Shown: positions 23,536 to 35,384, counted from the first letter of the stretch. The stretch: DNA of 64,000 bases from Trichoplusia ni (GCF_003590095.1 NC_039497.1:4956691-5020690), one strand, 5' to 3'. Notes: generated from the letters alone by a model not told the origin. Numbers and translations: made by a program.

Positions 23536-24771
23536 AGCTATAACCGTACCATTACGCGGTCCTATTACCTGTCTATAATACCTAATAAAGGGTGATCTTT
23601 ATTGTTATTATGGCCTATTAAGGAATATTGATATTGCCTTGATGCCGCTCAATGGTAAAAATAGCTTCAGTTATTGTCATTTCGCGTGTCCAAATAAATA
23701 TAATGACGTGTAGCTACTTGTCGATGTTGTTTACCGGAGATTGGGAGGTTAAGTTTCGGGAATTGTGACCTAGATTGGTAGATTTAGTGTCAAAGGTACC
23801 TAACTAGTTATAAAGTCTAGATATTTTATTCATCGATAGAATCAAATACCGTAATGTTTGAATTAATAAAAACTAGAGTCTTTTAATTGTACACAGCATA
23901 TTATTATACTGAAACTACTAAACTAATGAAGTGCGCTTTAAGATCAACATTAAAACATGTTTTCATTACATACTTGTCTCTCACGTAACGTTAATACTAA
24001 AACTCTATCTAACATCCAAAGTCTTTACAATGTCCCTACTCTATACGTCAATATGAAAGAGACAGCATGAGCCTTAACGGTGAACTATAAGGCTATTAGT
24101 CTCATCTGTCACTTTAGTTACAATCTCCATTCTATCTTCCATAAACGCCAGAACGACAAAATACAACTATTATTTCCGATATCAAAGCGATTCCTATAAA
24201 TATTTGATTTATTTAGTCTCATAAACAATCTTAGTACACTCGGACGGACAATCAATCACACTGATTACAGATATCGCGACTGTCACGCAGACAACAATAG
24301 CTAATTGTATCGAGTATCGATAGAAACTGCGGTATAGTGAACATTATGTACAATTCAATGTATTGATTTAATCTTGTTAACAAAAAACTTCTATGGAATA
24401 AGCTATACAGCCTATAGACTTATACATACTTACATACGTAACAGTTTTGCAACCTCCTTCTTTCAACCTCCTTAAATGTTCTTTTTTTCTAATTTAAAAT
24501 GATATAGAAAAATGAATATACAACAATCAAGTTCTCCTTGCATTAAAGCCAAAAATATTAAAGTAAATGTCATTTTGAACATTCATCATTACCATTTCCT
24601 ATCAGAGATGCAAACATTACAGCAATCGTATACCTTTCGCATACGATAGAAACCAATAATACATTAAATAAACGATCTCAAATTACCCAGCAAACCCAAC
24701 AAATGTTATTATACTACAAATAAACTCGTAATGTCGAAGGTTGAACAAATCGTAGCTCATTGGATCCATAG
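23536..24771. other. AT-rich non-coding stretch
   Basis: No gene, repeat boundary or RNA motif was identified. Confidence 0.4.
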
Positions 24772-24893
24772 GCCGCTAGCCCAGCAGAGGAAGGCAGCAC
24801 AATGCCTTGTTTACGTTCAAACGGGCCTTGAGCGGGCTCGAACCCACTTGCGCAATCGACTAGCTTGCTAACGCTGTTGCTAGGCACTAAGAT
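24772..24893 (-). repeat. tRNA-like SINE relic
   Basis: On the minus strand GTGCCTAGCAACAGCG ... GTGGGTTCGAGCCCGC carries a Pol III B box (GGTTCGAGCCC) downstream of a degenerate A-box-like region. It is followed by GGCATTGTGCTGCCTTCCTC. The spacing fits a tRNA-derived SINE head. The predicted arms do not pair well enough for a working tRNA. Confidence 0.35.
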
Positions 24894-25450
24894 TATGTAT
24901 TTAAAGAAAGGGATACCGTTGAAAGTATTCTGCCTACTTCACTAAACACGCCAGAGGCATTACCAAATAAAATAATGTTGACTTGATTAATTTCAAATAT
25001 GATAATAATTTATTTGCCTTTACAATATATTCTTAATTAAAAAGGAAGTGATAATTACTTTGTATTGCACGATAAGTCACGTATGTTACTGAGTTGGCTA
25101 TCTCTGTGACCTTTGTTGGACAATTTTTATTTAATAAAATAAAAATGAATAAATTGTGTTTTAAAACGACATGGAATTAAAGACATAAAAATGTACTCCC
25201 AAAACTCTTTTTGGGTCTTGATTTATAATGATATACAATTTCGCTTGACAGTATAAATACTAAAGAAAACAATCCCCAACCCTTTCTCAAGTCTCATTAA
25301 ATAGACGCAACATTAATTACACTTAGACAACAGTTCCTTTTCTAAAACAAATAACGTTCCAATTATAAAACGACAGTTAACGATTTATCTTTATAATACT
25401 AAAATAAACAGTTCGTAAATGTGAGGGTACTGTTGACTCTACCTAGTTAG
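24894..25450. other. AT-rich non-coding stretch
   Basis: Nothing identified. Confidence 0.4.
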
Positions 25451-25545
25451 GTGAGTCGTGTCTGCGCGATGCTCTGTGGTCGGTCGTCGACCCCGCACTC
25501 GAGGCCTACCGATACCCAACAAACAACAGCTGAGCGTTGCACTAA
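25451..25545. promoter_or_regulatory. CpG-rich patch before an AC microsatellite
   Basis: GTGAGTCGTGTCTGCGCGAT ... GGTCGGTCGTCGACCCCGCA has around ten CpGs in 80 bases, far above its surroundings. It also contains a perfect GGTCGTCGACC-type palindromic core. A GTGAGT donor-like hexamer opens it on the plus strand. It could be an unmethylated promoter or non-coding exon. No TATA or Inr was identified, and the plus-strand frame 25451-25663 is unremarkable. Confidence 0.25.
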
Positions 25546-25563
25546 CACACACACACACACATG
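25546..25563. repeat. (AC)n microsatellite
   Basis: An uninterrupted AC run directly after the CpG-rich patch, followed by TGTACACGTGTACACG, which is itself palindromic. Confidence 0.7.
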
Positions 25564-25679
25564 TACACGTGTACACGTTTGTTTAGAAGTACACACATAC
25601 GTAGAGCTGAGTTTAAGGTGCGACAAGACATTTCGAGATCATTACCTGACGCCCAAACCCTAACTCCTTGTTTATTATA

Positions 25680-26668
25680 AGCTGTATTTATTACACGATA
25701 TAAAAGTTAAGTTTTGTAATAAACCACAGATAAAACGACACTATATTAACTCTCATAGTTGCGTTTTAAACATTAGTTACGTAGGTACTTACACTTGTCT
25801 CTATAATGATAACTAGACGATTGAAAAGGAGTTCTTAATTAAGTTTATTCTAGTAATTATCAAAAATCTCTCTCAAACATGGATCTTAAAAATCACTTCT
25901 TTGATTTTCCTTTACTAGATTACTTACTTTTTTCATTAATAATTTGAATAAACAGAAAGAACTATCAGACGTAACGTATCAGATAACATTTGCAATTAAA
26001 TGAAAAAAAAACCTCAGACAGTGCTTGTAACTGCGACTCTTGGGTATACGTGCCAGTCGCTTTACCCCAGAACAAAAAAGAAGAAGGTTCTTCAGACAGA
26101 AAATGACACTTAAATTAAAAAAATATATAGATTAAACAGATTTTCCTTCGAGTAATGAAATACTAATAGTGTATTTAAAGTCAAAGACTATTGACAAGCA
26201 AATAATAACACTCGTAACATTAGTCTTCACCTTAAACAGTGCTGTGTACTCACATATAAGATTAGTTGAAAGATAATAACGTGTGGGTTTGAAATCGCTT
26301 CGGTTTTCATTTGAATATGTAATTATATTTAATGAGCTTCAAAATATAGCGTGCTCACAATGAATATGTTTTGTTCGCTACAAATGTATCTCTACATCTA
26401 AATTAATGTGTAATGGTATTGTTTAATCATTTTAGGAGTGTGAATAGGATGTTTATGTAATAATATGGTATATTTATAACTATTACATATGGAATGTGAT
26501 AAAGGATTGATTATTTAGACTAAAGATTCATTTTTGCAATGGTTTACAAATAGAAAGTCAATTATATAATATTACACTAAGCTTTCACATAACGCCATCT
26601 AGTGTCAAACTAATCAAAGTTTTTGTTATGAGTAATACACAACTGATAAACAAACTAATAAATTATAA
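25680..26668. other. AT-rich non-coding stretch
   Basis: Nothing recognised beyond A/T runs. The CGCCATCTAGTG near 26592 is a short motif often seen in moth repeats, but on its own it is not diagnostic. Confidence 0.4.
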
Positions 26669-26737
26669 CGCGGTGGGAATCGAACCCTCGATCTCCGGTG
26701 TAGCAGTCAGGGCCACTAACCACTGGACCAACAGGCC
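26669..26737 (-). repeat. tRNA-derived SINE head
   Basis: The minus strand reads GGCCTGTTGGTCCAGTGGTT (A-box region TGGTCCAGTGG) and, about 25 bases on, GAGGGTTCGATTCCCACC (B box GGTTCGATTCC). A/B-box spacing is tRNA-like, but the acceptor ends (GGCCTGT and ACCGCG) do not pair, so this is a SINE head or tRNA pseudogene, not a functional tRNA. The AT-rich sequence on its 3' side (26585-26668) may be the SINE body. Confidence 0.5.
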
Positions 26738-26993
26738 AGTCATTACTTCATTTGCTCTGTCCCTGCCAGGTACGGCGAATATAGCAGAGAGTAAGAACAT
26801 GTTTTATAACAAAAGTTTATTGGTTTTCATGTACACTGTACATATTTATGTACAGTATTCACCTGTTTTAAAATAGAATAGAAAAATATAAGCAAAATTA
26901 ATTACACACAGTGTATGGTTACAATCAAAACAATAAAACATTAAAAACCTAGAAAGTAAGTAAATGATCCATACTTTCGATGATTTCAGGATT

Positions 26994-27049
26994 GCATGAC
27001 TAGTTGCAGAACCAATCGAAGTACTTAATGAAGTTGAAACTAGTCATGC
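26994..27049. other. 12-bp perfect inverted repeat
   Basis: GCATGACTAGTT (26994-27005) and AACTAGTCATGC (27038-27049) are exact complements around a 32-base loop. No element boundary or coding frame is associated. Confidence 0.55.
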
Positions 27050-27513
27050 GACTTATATCTCTTAAGAATGAATCAAATATAAATATTTCATTAAATTTAA
27101 GTGGTGTTATTTATCAATAACGATGCAATCTCAAATACTTGTTGCATCAGTCTGACATAATTTAAGGTCGAGATCTTATAACCTAAAAAATGAATATCTC
27201 CCAAAAAAAATATTGTAAAATAATTCTAAAGATATATTAACATGTTTATAGATTGTACGCAATTTGTTGTCTTGGTAATTCTGTGACAGTATTGCGTCAG
27301 TCTATATTACCATCAAATCTGATCTCAAGTCGGTCTCAACTTCACAAGTCAAGCGATTTGTTGACGAATAAAATAATCGTTAGTCTCCTGTTTAATGGTA
27401 TTAACCTGATAATAAATCTAGTGTTTTCCACCTGGGAACCTAGAAATTTAATTCCTTTTTACTAAGATAGGTTATAAGTCTGTTGTTAGGAGATGAAGAA
27501 AAATGTTTATACT

Positions 27514-27650
27514 GGTTTCTTAGGTTTACGCGAATGTTAGACATGGAAATGAAACTACTTTTACGGATTTTGCAAAGTACCTGCACCTGGAAAAAACTAA
27601 AATTAAACCGCGATAAAATCCGTAAAAGCAGTTTCATTTCAAATAGTTTT
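27514..27650. repeat. Repeat carrying an inverted copy of itself
   Basis: 27514-27571 (GGTTTCTTAGGTTTACGCGA ... CTTTTACGGATTTT) matches 33308-33365 with about 5 differences in 58. After a short spacer, 27597-27640 is the reverse complement of the same family, extended into its ATCGCGGTTTAATTTTAG part. The arms 27546-27571 and 27615-27640 pair over 26 bases with one mismatch. The three small open frames here are by-products. Confidence 0.6.
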
Positions 27651-29095
27651 ATCCTATTTATAAAGTGAACATAATCTTCATTGATACATTTAAAATTCCT
27701 ACGAGACTTAAATCACGAAAAAGCTGTCAAAATCAACTACATTCAAAATATCATCAAATAACGTTAATTAAACTTCAATCACAAACAATTATATTCCTTG
27801 AATTTGAAACATAAAAATTTACCTAATTCTGTCGCATTTGGTAAGAAAAAACCATTAAAAACGTGCGAACTAAAGGCGTTTAGTTAGCATTTACACGCAT
27901 CACCGGTTGAGAATATAGACTCCAATCTATTAGTTTGTCTAGGATATTAATGAACCAGCATAAAGTTCCGATTAGTATGTTGTTATGTAACCAGAACAAA
28001 AAAAGTATTGATTAAGTTACTAAACTGGTATTATAATGATTTGTATAGGTTTGAACTTTCAAACAAGTTCACAATAGCGGTCTGTGTTGTGTTAATGAAG
28101 TATTTTAAAGAATACTTTGATTTTATTATTATGCTATCCCCATAGATGTTATTCGTAGTAAGAGGATAATTCACCCGACTAAAAAGGCCCAAAATGGTTT
28201 CATACTTTAAATACGAGTATTTCTTTTTGATAAATAGTATTCCGACAACAGTGTGGGGCTTTCAGAAACGGTGAAGCTATTCAACAGTTTCATGATGAAA
28301 TAGAGTGAAAAACTTACATTTTTTGGGTAATCGTGTTAAAAGAAGGGCAATAGATTTTAATGAAACAACTTTCACATAAATCCATTAAAAATGCTTTCTT
28401 CTATGCTAATAAATAATTCAAAACTCCCTACAATTACGTACAAAAAGCTAGCCGCAAGCCAAGGTCGGCTATTTGCATAGCTAGTCATAATTGTGAACAC
28501 GCGACCAGCCCCTCTTTATTATGCAAAGCTAATTTATTGTACAATCTTATTTATCGTTACTTCCAACTTTGCTTATCATTAAAACTTTATTATTACATCA
28601 TTTATTCATATTGTTTGTAAGTTTTAATAAGGATTTTAAAAGCCTTTCTTTAAGTAAAGGTCGTGATGAAATTTTGTATCTATGAAAGTTTTGGCTCCAA
28701 ACTTAGACCATAAAGTAGCTCATTTCAAAGCCATCTATTATAATTATTGCGATAACCAGGAAGATAAAAGTTTATGTATATATTTTACCTTTTTATACGC
28801 AAATAGCAGCCTAATTTTGATTTGATGGAATGGAGTTACTTTATAACGTAGATTTACATAAACGCATACTTGAAACCCGCAACGCGGCCTCAGAATATTT
28901 CTCTACAAAAAACCTATCTTTATTCTAAAAATATGTAAACTTGACGTTATTATCCTAAATCCACTTGATTTTATACCAAGCTCTACAACTTTAATGGACG
29001 ACATAACTTACCGGGCTAGCCTTGCACATTACATATTTAAATTAAGTGAATAATAACAGTAATCATAATACATTTGTAAGTAAACCGAGCAGGTA
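27651..29095. other. AT-rich non-coding stretch
   Basis: No supported gene or repeat. Confidence 0.4.
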
Positions 29096-29098
29096 TAA

Positions 29099-29120
29099 GT
29101 GACCTCTGGAGCGAGGTCAC
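29099..29120. promoter_or_regulatory. Everted AGGTCA repeat (ER8-type) / 8-bp hairpin
   Basis: GTGACCTC, six bases, then GAGGTCAC. Read as nuclear-receptor half sites this is TGACCT-N8-AGGTCA (29100-29119). Read as structure it is a perfect 8-bp stem. No gene is nearby to give it a role. Confidence 0.3.
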
Positions 29121-29333
29121 AACTAAATCCAGTAAACGACTTAAAGTAAAGTTTAAAAGACCATACACAATAGCGATTTCAGCGTAGGTGTTCAGTTATC
29201 ATTCGTTTGCGGTCTTAGCTGTCTTCAAATGTTGTGTGTATGGGCCCTTAGTCAACAACTATTACAGAGTGCATTAAAAATGCGTGTATTAGAAAGGACA
29301 GTATATAAAACAGCTGATACATGTATAAATAAA

Positions 29334-29556
29334 TCAAGTAATTAATGTCAGTGGCTCTAGAAATACTGGTATCTTGTTAGATGACCACCTGTCACACCGT
29401 AGCGTAACACAGACAAGAGCATATTTTGGAAATTTATTTAGTTTCATGGGTGAACTACCGAAACGATTTAACTCCCCTCTAACTTCAAGTAATGTCATTC
29501 GTTTTGCTGCGGGATGCAACTTGCCACTTCGAGCAGAGCCGGGGCAAAAGCTAGTG
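29334..29556. repeat. Possible Helitron-like 3' end
   Basis: GCAGAGCCGGGGCAAAAGCT followed by AGTG (29535-29558) resembles the 3' ends of lepidopteran Helitron-like repeats (GC-rich run, then CTAGT). Both strands are open across 29334-29625 but neither translation is recognised. The 15-mer ACACCGTAGCGTAAC (29394-29408) occurs again exactly at 45617-45631, supporting a repeat origin. Confidence 0.25.
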
Positions 29557-29639
29557 TTATCAAATACGAAACCTCTGTCTTCGTGTATGCATATAGTGAT
29601 GAGTGATATTAAAATTTTAATCTAACAGAATACATAATA

Positions 29640-31636
29640 CATTTATAATTGAGTTAGAAAACAACATTTGAAGACAAGTATTCTTGCATACATTACAAAG
29701 ATTTAATTACTACTGTTATCTTTTTCGTGTTATCATAATTTTAAATTCATAATTATGAGCTTATATGAATATAATAACAAACTTATTTTAGTTGTTTTTT
29801 AAGCTAGCGAGGCTATGATAAACGGAGATAATGTTTATAATACATTAAAAATAATTATAAAATGGTATTTTTATGTGTTTAAAATTATCAGGGCATAATA
29901 TTTGGTTCAAAACAAGACTGTTACGTAACGGTGTGAATGCGTGCGACTCGTAACAAAAATAAACATTAAACTGAAACTTGGTTTTTGGAAAGTCGTTAAA
30001 ACAGTGAATTTGTGACACGCCTCGCCAGGGGTACTCAACCTTTTTTTTATGTGGACTGTATTGAATAACAAACAAAAAAGTAAGTTAGTGACGAAAAAAA
30101 GTTTTTATATTAATTTGACCCACAGATAAATGCGCAATATTGAGTAAATAAATTAATTCCCTTATAAACTTGGAAAGTCTTTGCGAGAAAAAGATAACAG
30201 GCAGGTAATATTTTACTCAGACAACTATTTGAGGTTCCATAAAAACTTAATTTCTTTCATTCCCCATTAAACTCTTTAAATAAGATTTCCCTTACCACCA
30301 AAGACGAAAATAATAAAAAACTTATAGCTTCACCACCCCTGCAATAAGCCAGCTCGCTTTGAAGTAAAATTCACGGTAGAGTCTCCCAGTCTTCATGGAA
30401 TCGGCTTCAAGACGACTTCTACTGAACAGGGAAGTCATTACCATTCATCTTTGTTCGTCGACTTTATATTATTATAAGTAGGCGAGGATATTCAAAAGAA
30501 CTTATAGAGACTGAAAGATTAACATAATCCATTTATAAGAAATCTATTTCGAGAGTTTCGTAGCAACGTGAGATGAAAAAAGGAATATGAACATACATTA
30601 TGTTAATGATGACTACAGGTCCACCTCTTTTAGTAATATTATTATAGTTGTGGAAGAGAGTAGAGATAGAGAGAGAGATGTAGAGCAGCGTCCCTTTCTA
30701 ACAAAACTGTTATTTTATTACTTTAATAGATAGTGGTAGGCAGTCTAGGGATCAATCTCAATAGTTTATTCCATCAATTGAACCCGAATTTGTTCGAGGT
30801 CATTTTCGGTGTGACCTTTACTATCTGTAAAATTAATTTGTATCTTCAATTTTATTCTTATCGAATACTTGTAATAAAATATGAATATGTTAGTCATGAA
30901 CGCATAAAAAAGCGTTACTAAATTGAAGCTTAACTAGGAAAATATGTTTAAGTGTTTTATCCTTGACCAACAAAATATATAAATAAATATTAATATTAGT
31001 ATTTTGTGTCCTATTGTTAAAAGGAAACCTTTCAAAACTGTTTACAAATTAATGCTCTACAAAGCTTGTTAAAAATAAAAAGAACTTGTAATGTAAATTG
31101 ATATACATATAGTTTTTTTTTAATATTTTAATAATGAGACAAAAGAGAAAAACAATTGTGTATGTGTGTGTGTGAAGATAAATATAAACCAATTAAATTC
31201 ATTATGTATCCGTTTTACTGAAACACAAACACCAGCTTTTAATTAATTAAAACCTTATTATTAGCTTATGAAAACCACTTCATATTTCGTTAAAAAGCGT
31301 TCAAGAGAATTACCTCTATTGTCAAAGTAGGTTAAGATATTGTCTACAAAACTTTGTTTCGAGAAGTTTCTCAAGAATTCTGTTATGGTAGCATAAAATT
31401 ACCATTCAAATTGCAATACCTACTATGTATAAGAAATGTAGAGATACTTCGCTGGTCTGCGTCAGGCGCACAAACAAGGCAGTTAGCATATATAATAACG
31501 CGTTATTATTAGTATTAAACAAACCGGTTATATGTATAGTTATACATATCTCTAGGATGGACATGTTTAGAGTGTATTGTTGTTTTGGAGAGCTTCTGCT
31601 GTCTCTGTTGGATAACGTTTATCTTAGGTAAATGAC
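29640..31636. other. AT-rich non-coding stretch
   Basis: Contains an (AG)n-rich run near 30655-30685 and a TG run near 31160-31172. Nothing coding is supported. Confidence 0.4.
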
Positions 31637-31640
31637 TCTA

Positions 31641-31735
31641 CGGCTGTCTTGTTGTTCTATTGGCAGAAAGCACGAGTTCTGAGTTTGAAACTTGGGACGA
31701 GTATGGTTTTTGGGATTTTCAGTAATAAAATATTT
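31641..31735 (+). repeat. Decayed tRNA-derived SINE
   Basis: CTTGTTGTTCTATTGGCAGA (A-box-like) and GAGTTTGAAACTTGGGACGA (degenerate B box in place of GGTTCGAATCCCGG) followed by GTATGG and ATTTTCAGT resemble a known moth SINE layout. Heavy divergence makes this low confidence. Confidence 0.3.
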
Positions 31736-31886
31736 AGTAGATTCCGGAGTCAAGAAGTTTACATTGTCATATTGCATCCGTAGTTTTGTATTTTTGTAAT
31801 GCTTTTACATTAGGTACTATGCTCTATTTTATGACTTAGATTTTAGAAACCGTAAACCTTGTTCAGTTCGATCTAGTACTTTTCAA

Positions 31887-32060
31887 AAGGACAGTCTAAA
31901 GAAATAGTCTGCACTTTATACACATATATTTGTATTTTACAATTCTCTGGACCTTAAAACACACCGCGGCCGCTGAGTTTGTTCTGATATTTCCAGCGTT
32001 CTCAAAATAGATATGTAAAAGTGATGATATATCCTAATTGCAGAATAAATGATTTTAATT
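31887..32060 (+). repeat. LINE/SINE 3'-region repeat, copy A
   Basis: AAAGGACAGTCTAAAGAAAT ... CTCTGGACCTTAAAACACAC ... CTGAGTTTGTTCTGA ... GTGATGATATATCC ... CAGAATAAATGATTTTAATT. The same ordered blocks are present at 52664-52890. The AATAAATGATTTN end with a short repeated tail is typical of lepidopteran non-LTR 3' ends. No protein is encoded. Confidence 0.55.
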
Positions 32061-32361
32061 CTGTCACAAACCTACAATATATTCCTTAGTCTCTCCTTTG
32101 TACTAATCAAATTGATCTATTATTGCTTTTATATTACCGAACACTGTCTTACTAACATGGTCTGTTATTCACACTATTTCTAACACCAAACATCGAAATT
32201 GAAATTTCTTTACAAAGTAAATCCGTTTCTGATCAATAGAAAGCAGGGCTACATCTAACAAGACAAACAAACAAGCTCACCATCATAATGATAACATCTA
32301 AACAAGAATGCATTAGTATTAGTAGATGTGTTTGTCCGACTAATGCTTCAATTACAATTTT

Positions 32362-32613
32362 GACGACCTCCGTGGTCGAGTGGCGTACGCACCGGTTTCA
32401 AGGTGTCGCTAGCTCTGAGGTCCCGGGTTCGATCCCCGGTCGGGTCAATGTAAAAATTGTCATTTCTACATTGTCTTGGGTCTGGGTGTTTGTGGTACCT
32501 TCGTTGTATCTGAATTCCATAACACAAGTGCTTTAGCAACTTACTTTGGGTTCAGAACAATGTATGTGATGTTGTCCGCATTTATTTATTTATATTTATT
32601 TATTATTTATTTT
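32362..32613 (+). mobile_element. tRNA-derived SINE, copy 1
   Basis: The head starts GACGACCTCCGTGGTCGAGT (A-box region) and contains CCGGGTTCGATCCCCGG, a perfect T-arm with B box GGTTCGATCCC. The 5' GACC pairs with GGTC at the end of the head. The body (TGGGTCTGGGTGTTTGTGG ... GTTCAGAACAATGTATGTGA) ends in a TTTA-rich tail. Copy 2 at 39953-40183 is the same length (231 bases) with about 11 differences by eye, near 95% identity. The open frames at 32288-32539 lie within it. No clear target duplication was found. Confidence 0.75.
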
Positions 32614-33307
32614 AATTAACACGTACACCACTGTTGCATGGAGATGTGTTGCTTGCCTCTCTTTGAGTTATTACGAGGTTTGGGGATTTGATTATGGCAG
32701 CTGGTTAGAGGCTTCCGTCTGTTGTGGCCGAAGCAGATTAGGTTGTTTTCGTTTACATGTACTTTATGTTACGACTAAATATATCAAAGAGCAAATGAAT
32801 TGCTTAAATTATAAATTTTTGTTCCCAGTTTGTTTTTCGCAAAAATAGCACAGCGGTCTTAGAGAAAGCTCTTAATTTCTAGGCACAAATGCCGTATGAA
32901 TAACTTGAAATTTAATGAGCAGACTGAGGTACATCGGATCGCAATAAATATTAAGTATTATAAGATAGTGGATATCTATTGGATTGGATATCTAATTACA
33001 GTAACAAAGAACAATTTAAAAGCGCTATGACGTATTGTGAACATTACACAAAATCAAAACTACAACCAAATTTCACAATTCACACAACCGAACCTAAAAT
33101 CATTAAAACTATTATTATTACTACAACAACATAAACATTAGCTATTAAGTAGAATGACCTAAACAGTCACTAGCACTGCACAGCGCCGAACCTACGACCT
33201 TTTCATTGCAACTATCACGATCCGATACAAAACAAATCATTATAACTGGTTAATGTGCGTTTTCAATGCTGTACTACATTATATTACAGTAAAATAATAT
33301 TTCTAGT
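32614..33307. other. Non-coding stretch
   Basis: Nothing recognised. Confidence 0.4.
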
Positions 33308-33440
33308 GGTTTCTTAGGTTTAGGCGAATGTCAGACATTGAAATAAAACTACTTTTACTGATTTTATCGCGGTTTAATTTTAGATTTCACTTCCCGACGT
33401 TTCGACAGCTTTGCAGGTATCATGGTCAGGGGCATTTCAA
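33308..33440 (+). repeat. Interspersed repeat with CCCGACGTTTCGACAG
   Basis: GGTTTCTTAGGTTTAGGCGA ... ACTGATTTTATCGCGGTTTA ... CTTCCCGACGTTTCGACAGC ... CATGGTCAGGGG. I recognise this as a widespread lepidopteran interspersed repeat whose element class I cannot name. It is the straight-through relative of the foldback copy at 27514-27650. Confidence 0.55.
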
Positions 33441-33591
33441 TATTTCAAAATAATATAATATTAACTTAAGAACGATTTTTCATCTACAACCTGGTGCCGG
33501 AGTACAAGGTCTGTAGGGCTCTTGAAAATTCTCAGGTATGCTAGCTTCTTCTTGGTCTTTTACTTCAATCAGCAACTGATATTGATTTTGT

Positions 33592-33690
33592 AATACGCAC
33601 ATGAATGTGAAAAGACATTGGTATATGCTGGGACTTATAAACTTTGACTTGGCAGTCCAACGGTTTTACGTCTAGACTATCATTGCTTAT
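33592..33690 (-). repeat. tRNA-derived SINE relic (minus), copy 1
   Basis: GCACATGAATGTGAAAAGAC ... TGCTGGGACTTATAAACTTT ... GGCAGTCCAACGGTTTTACG resembles, in reverse, a tRNA-headed SINE (GTTGGACTGCC, then GTTNAAATCCCAGC). The related relic at 37300-37395 shares CATGA-NTATGAAAAGACAT and GCTGGGA(C/T)TT. Confidence 0.4.
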
Positions 33691-34270
33691 TAAAGAATTA
33701 AGCAACTGGAAACGTGTAATTTAAAAAACCTTGATATCACCACATGTCTTTTTATTGTCTATCTTGGCTAGAGTCAACTTTTACTATTTGACTTCCTAGC
33801 GTCCTTAGTCTCTTTCAAAAACAATTCTTGTCTCAGCCAAATATACAGACATAATGTACATATCCCATCGGAATACGAAAACTTAGAAATGTAATTTAAA
33901 TAAATAAATAATAGTATAATAAATTTTCTATTCTTAATTCAATCAAGTAGCCATTTATCATAGTTGGCCCCCTTCATAAGCTTTTCCAACTACAAGTATC
34001 TACAAGAACAAAAGGACATCCAAGCAAGCTAGTTCGAACAGACCAACAAACGATCATACACTGAGTACAAACCGAAGTAGTCTGTAGGTCATACATACAC
34101 TAGTGCTTGTATAGATCATGTATATATGTATGTATATGCAATGGAACCAAACACGACTACTAAACGCGTTATGGTAATTAGAAAACCAGTATAGTGGGCG
34201 TGCTCGATCAGAGGCGCGGGCGCAGGTACGCAACAGTTGAAAAACAGAAGTCCTACTTAGACCGAGAAGT
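33691..34270. other. Non-coding stretch
   Basis: Nothing recognised. Open frames on both strands at 34054-34385 overlap the neighbouring LINE fragment. Confidence 0.4.
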
Positions 34271-34279
34271 GGGTAGCTC

Positions 34280-34358
34280 TCCAAAACTCCTCCGCAGGAG
34301 GACCGGTCGCAGTGGTGCAACATCGGGGAGGCCTATGCCCATCTTTGGACCTACTAGG
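34280..34358 (+). mobile_element. RTE-type LINE ORF2 C-terminus, diverged
   Basis: In frame: SKTPPQEDRSQWCNIGEAYA followed by HLWTY and a stop (TAG). RxxWxxIGEAYxxxWT is the RTE C-terminal pattern seen intact at 18951-19058. The (TGA)n tail is not preserved, so this is older or 3'-eroded. The 63-codon frame 34194-34385 is a different frame. Confidence 0.5.
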
Positions 34359-34360
34359 CT

Positions 34361-35070
34361 ATTACCGAATTCATTGATAGATTAACTGAACAAGGATTCA
34401 ATTAATATATCAACGGGCCTAAACTATTTAGCTACATTAAGAACCCTTGCAGATTGTTTTATTATTTTATATATGTACAATGGCCAAACAACTTGTTGAA
34501 AGTAGAGATTTTTTTGTTAATAATAATCCTTCTGTCTCTTACTTTCAGGTCAACTGTACACCTTCTTTGTTTATCAACATTCGGCCTTATTCGGAAGACT
34601 TCGGCTAGTGTCGGCTAGACTCGGGTCACATCGACATCACCCGAAGATCATTCTACGGATCGGATCAAGAGTTCTTAGAAAATTCGTCATGTCATGGTGA
34701 TATAATGAGATAAATAATAAAATGGTAATAATATATAATCATATAAAGATTTTATACCTTTTATTATTTTAAAACGCTGTCAATGTTATTGATTGCTTTT
34801 TGTTTATTCTGCGGTTGATTTAATTTACATATATAAGTCTGTTGGCAGTTTTTACTCGTTGTTTTTTTGTCTATAAACCAGTAGCGGTTAGATCAGCAAG
34901 CTTATTGAATTTATCTCACATTCGTCATTGACTTAATGTCTTTACTTTGTACTTTTGTGGTTAAATAAATTATTTGTTGAACGACTCACCAAAGAAAACG
35001 ATTTATTTCAACGCTTCTCTACTTTTTGTACTCTTAAACAGGTTTTATTATGTACTCGCAGTTCAAAAAA
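34361..35070. other. Non-coding stretch
   Basis: Contains TCGG-rich short repeats near 34580-34625 (TTCGGCCTTATTCGGAAGAC, TTCGGCTAGTGTCGGCTAG). Otherwise unremarkable. Confidence 0.4.
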
Positions 35071-35075
35071 ACTTT

Positions 35076-35384
35076 AAATTCAAATTCAAATTCAAATTCA
35101 AATTCATTTTATTTGCAAGAATATAGTGCATACATAAGATGTTAAATTTTTAGGTTGAACAGTACATAATATTCTGCCTTTATAGGGCATGCAAACATTA
35201 TAAATTATTGACTTTACAAGAAAAGTGTTAAAATATTGCCATCATTGTTGCCATCCATTTTTTCTAAGTTTTACATTAAAATTATAGATATTACTTTCAA
35301 CTTAAATATTATTACATTATTATGTCAAATTTATTTACACAGAATTGATGATAATACTACTACACAACATTCATAATTAAAGTA
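35076..35384 (-). repeat. 3' UTR and (TTTGAA)n tail of the LINE
   Basis: Immediately 3' (minus strand) of the reverse-transcriptase stop. The element ends in five exact copies of a hexamer (AAATTC on the plus strand, 35076-35105), the short-repeat tail used by many LINEs in place of poly(A). This fixes the 3' end of the insertion. I saw no clear target duplication. Confidence 0.65.

Noticed and set aside
26669..26737. Functional tRNA gene
   Set aside because: A and B boxes are present, but the acceptor arms do not pair and no Pol III T-run terminator follows; better called a SINE head.
32288..32539. Open frames on both strands
   Set aside because: They are translations of the tRNA-derived SINE.
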